The notes under the pieces are model-generated. The model was given only the letters and a program-made list of their open reading frames with translations, was not told the DNA's origin and ran no database searches. This document shows positions 62,612-64,000 of a stretch of 64,000 nt of DNA, one piece after another. Position 1 is the first letter of the stretch. Every line of letters starts with the position of its first letter. The stretch comes from Gallalistipes aquisgranensis (lineage in GTDB: Bacteria > Bacteroidota > Bacteroidia > Bacteroidales > Rikenellaceae), in NCBI RefSeq assembly GCF_014982715.1, contig NZ_JADCJY010000001.1, positions 558,001-622,000 of the forward strand, read 5' to 3'. The translations under genes were made by a program, and so were the position numbers.

Positions 62612-63304
62612 ATGAAGGAACGGCCGGAAAGGATCATCATGGGGATCGACCCGGGCACCAATACGGCCGGGTACGGTTTCCTGGAGGTGCGGGGTGCCGC
62701 CGTGCACTGCATCGTGCTGGGAGATATCGCGCTTCACCAGTTGAAAGACCCTTACCGGAAACTGCGTCATCTGTTCGACCGGGTGGGGGCGCTGATCGAG
62801 GAGTATCGTCCGGACGAAGTGGCGCTGGAATCGCCCTTTTTCGGGGAGAACGTCCAGAGCATGTTGAAACTCGGCCGGGCGCAGGGGGTGGCGATGGCCG
62901 CCGCGCTGACGCATGACCTGCCCGTGTTCGAATATGCCCCGCGCCGGATCAAACAGGCGATCACGGGGCAGGGTGGGGCCTCGAAGGAGCAGGTGGCGGC
63001 CCTGTTGAAAAGTATGCTGCACGTGGAGTACGACGTGAAGAGGCTGGACGCCACGGACGGGCTGGCGGTAGCGCTGTGCCACTATTTCGTCAGTTCGGCC
63101 CCGATCAACGAGGCTTGCGGGGACGATCGGAAAAAGGCTCTGGGCGGCGGATTGAAGGCCGTGTCGCGGCAGGGAAGCCGCAGCTGGGAGAGTTTCGTGA
63201 GCGATCATCCCGACCGGTTGGTGCGGCCGGTGTCCGGGAAACGGCCGGTGGCGGAAGGTGCGGAGTGTCCGCTGGAACATAGAATTCAAAAACGGAAACC
63301 ATGA
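62612..63304 (+). CDS. ruvC: Crossover junction endodeoxyribonuclease RuvC, with C-terminal extension
   Basis: Resolves Holliday junctions with RuvAB. The acidic active site is complete: Asp13 in GIDPGTNTAG, Glu73 in ALESPFFGEN, and Asp146/Asp149 in LDATDGLAVALCH. The family usually ends near residue 165-190; here 230 residues are present, with a polar, basic tail (GDDRKKALGGGLKAVSRQGS onward) of unknown role. The stop overlaps the next ATG as ATGA, so translation of the following lipoprotein is probably coupled. Confidence 0.94.
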   Translation: MKERPERIIMGIDPGTNTAGYGFLEVRGAAVHCIVLGDIALHQLKDPYRKLRHLFDRVGALIEEYRPDEVALESPFFGENVQSMLKLGRAQGVAMAAALTHDLPVFEYAPRRIKQAITGQGGASKEQVAALLKSMLHVEYDVKRLDATDGLAVALCHYFVSSAPINEACGDDRKKALGGGLKAVSRQGSRSWESFVSDHPDRLVRPVSGKRPVAEGAECPLEHRIQKRKP

Positions 63305-64000
63305 AGAAAAGGATATGGAGCACGCTATTGCTGGCTGGTATGCTGGCAGGGTGCGGAGGACAGGACGGATACCGGGTCGAAGGCGACTTGAAGGGGCTTG
63401 CCGGAGAGGTGTATCTGAATATCGACGGGCGGATGGCCGATACGGCTTCGGTGAAGGATGGCAAGTTTGTCTTCGAGGGGAAGACGGAGCGTCCGGCGAC
63501 GGCGACCGTTCTGAACGAACGCGGACAGGTGACGACCTTCTTCCTGGAGAACGGCCGGATCGTGCTGAAAGGGGATGCGGAGAAGCCGATGGAGATCGAG
63601 ATCACGGGAACGTTGAGCAACGAACGGTACAGTGAGGTGCGCCGGAAGCTGACGGCGTGCGTCGACCGTTACATGGCGGCTTCGTCCGGCGAGGAGAAAG
63701 AGGCGGCGATGGCATCGTTCGATTCGCTTTTCTGGGCTTCGGTGGATGCGAACACGGACAACATGCTGGGTGCTACTTTGCTTTACCAGGCTGCCCAGGG
63801 AGATGATCCCGCGCGGGTGGTTGATGCGATCGGGCGGTTTTCGTCCGAAATGCGGACTCATCCCATGATGAAAGAGGCGGAGCGGATCGCCGGAACGGCT
63901 CTGCGGACGGCGGTGGGGCAGCCTTATACCGACATCACGTTGCCGGATGCGGACGGAAAGAATGTGTCGCTCTCTTCGCTGGTGGGCGAGGGAAAGTACG
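63301..64000 (+). CDS. DUF4369/thioredoxin-like lipoprotein (3' end outside window)
   Basis: At least 233 residues. The lipobox is LAGC (Cys18), so it is an envelope lipoprotein. Residues about 22-110 (YRVEGDLKGLAGEVYLNIDG) match the DUF4369 beta-sandwich that precedes thioredoxin domains in Bacteroidetes. A helical linker leads to GQPYTDITLPDADGKNVSLS, the start of an AhpC/TSA-type or TlpA-like thioredoxin fold. The CxxC region lies beyond the window edge, so redox activity cannot be confirmed. It starts within the ruvC stop (ATGA overlap). Confidence 0.85.
   Translation, partial: MKKRIWSTLLLAGMLAGCGGQDGYRVEGDLKGLAGEVYLNIDGRMADTASVKDGKFVFEGKTERPATATVLNERGQVTTFFLENGRIVLKGDAEKPMEIEITGTLSNERYSEVRRKLTACVDRYMAASSGEEKEAAMASFDSLFWASVDANTDNMLGATLLYQAAQGDDPARVVDAIGRFSSEMRTHPMMKEAERIAGTALRTAVGQPYTDITLPDADGKNVSLSSLVGEGKY

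Overview
The window reads as chromosome of a high-GC Bacteroidetes bacterium, most likely an Alistipes-like gut Rikenellaceae. The evidence is Bacteroidetes-type promoters (TAnnTTTG at -7, sometimes with TTTG at -33), weak or absent Shine-Dalgarno sequences, a SusC/SusD pair with lipoprotein glycan-binding partners, a Bacteroidetes-type V-ATPase operon (E, DUF2764, A, B, D, I, K), class III fructose-1,6-bisphosphatase and PorT-like barrels. The high GC creates many long antisense open frames, which I discarded. I saw no rRNA, tRNA, CRISPR array, insertion sequence or prophage.

Layout. 1-8.9 kb: the tail of an unknown gene, a small heat-shock gene behind what looks like a sigma-54 promoter, the lptB-aroA-aroC operon, recQ, rsmA, a 59-residue membrane protein and an outer-membrane barrel. 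9-19.5 kb: a UroD/MtaA-like protein, prmC-recX-M23 peptidase, a class IV aminotransferase with a rhomboid protease, a DUF4405 membrane protein, a Crp/Fnr regulator, holA and an orphan heparinase II/III-like lyase. 19.5-37.3 kb: a divergent beta-mannan utilisation locus. 37.4-46.5 kb: the V-ATPase operon led by a DUF4301 gene. 46.6-53.3 kb: a MATE exporter, murB, tilS, a PorT-like barrel and fbp. 53.5-58.6 kb: a GH88-DUF2264 fusion, an AdoHcy-hydrolase-like dehydrogenase and a sialate O-acetylesterase. 58.9-64 kb: a NagB/PIG-L fusion, coaD, lpxD, ruvC and a DUF4369/thioredoxin-like lipoprotein cut by the window edge.

The mannan locus is the most coherent system. The rightward operon encodes SusC, SusD, a TIG-type surface glycan-binding protein, a GH28-like beta-helix protein, a GH26 mannanase and a UroD-like protein. 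The leftward operon encodes a GH5 mannanase lipoprotein, a GH130 mannosylglucose phosphorylase, a GPH-type transporter, a cellobiose-2-epimerase-like enzyme, an AraC regulator and a second UroD-like protein. Together they can degrade mannan outside the cell, import mannobiose, epimerise it to mannosylglucose and phosphorolyse it to mannose-1-phosphate and glucose. Each divergent operon ends with a UroD-superfamily gene. The two proteins differ in their zinc-site residues and have no obvious role in mannan breakdown. This pairing is my main candidate for an undescribed function.

Other points worth checking are the paired TGACnGTCA palindromes upstream of the Hsp20 promoter, -7 promoters so close to start codons that the mRNAs may be leaderless, a 37-residue insertion in RsmA, replaced active-site residues in the NagB domain, and Na+-type ligands in the V-ATPase rotor subunit.
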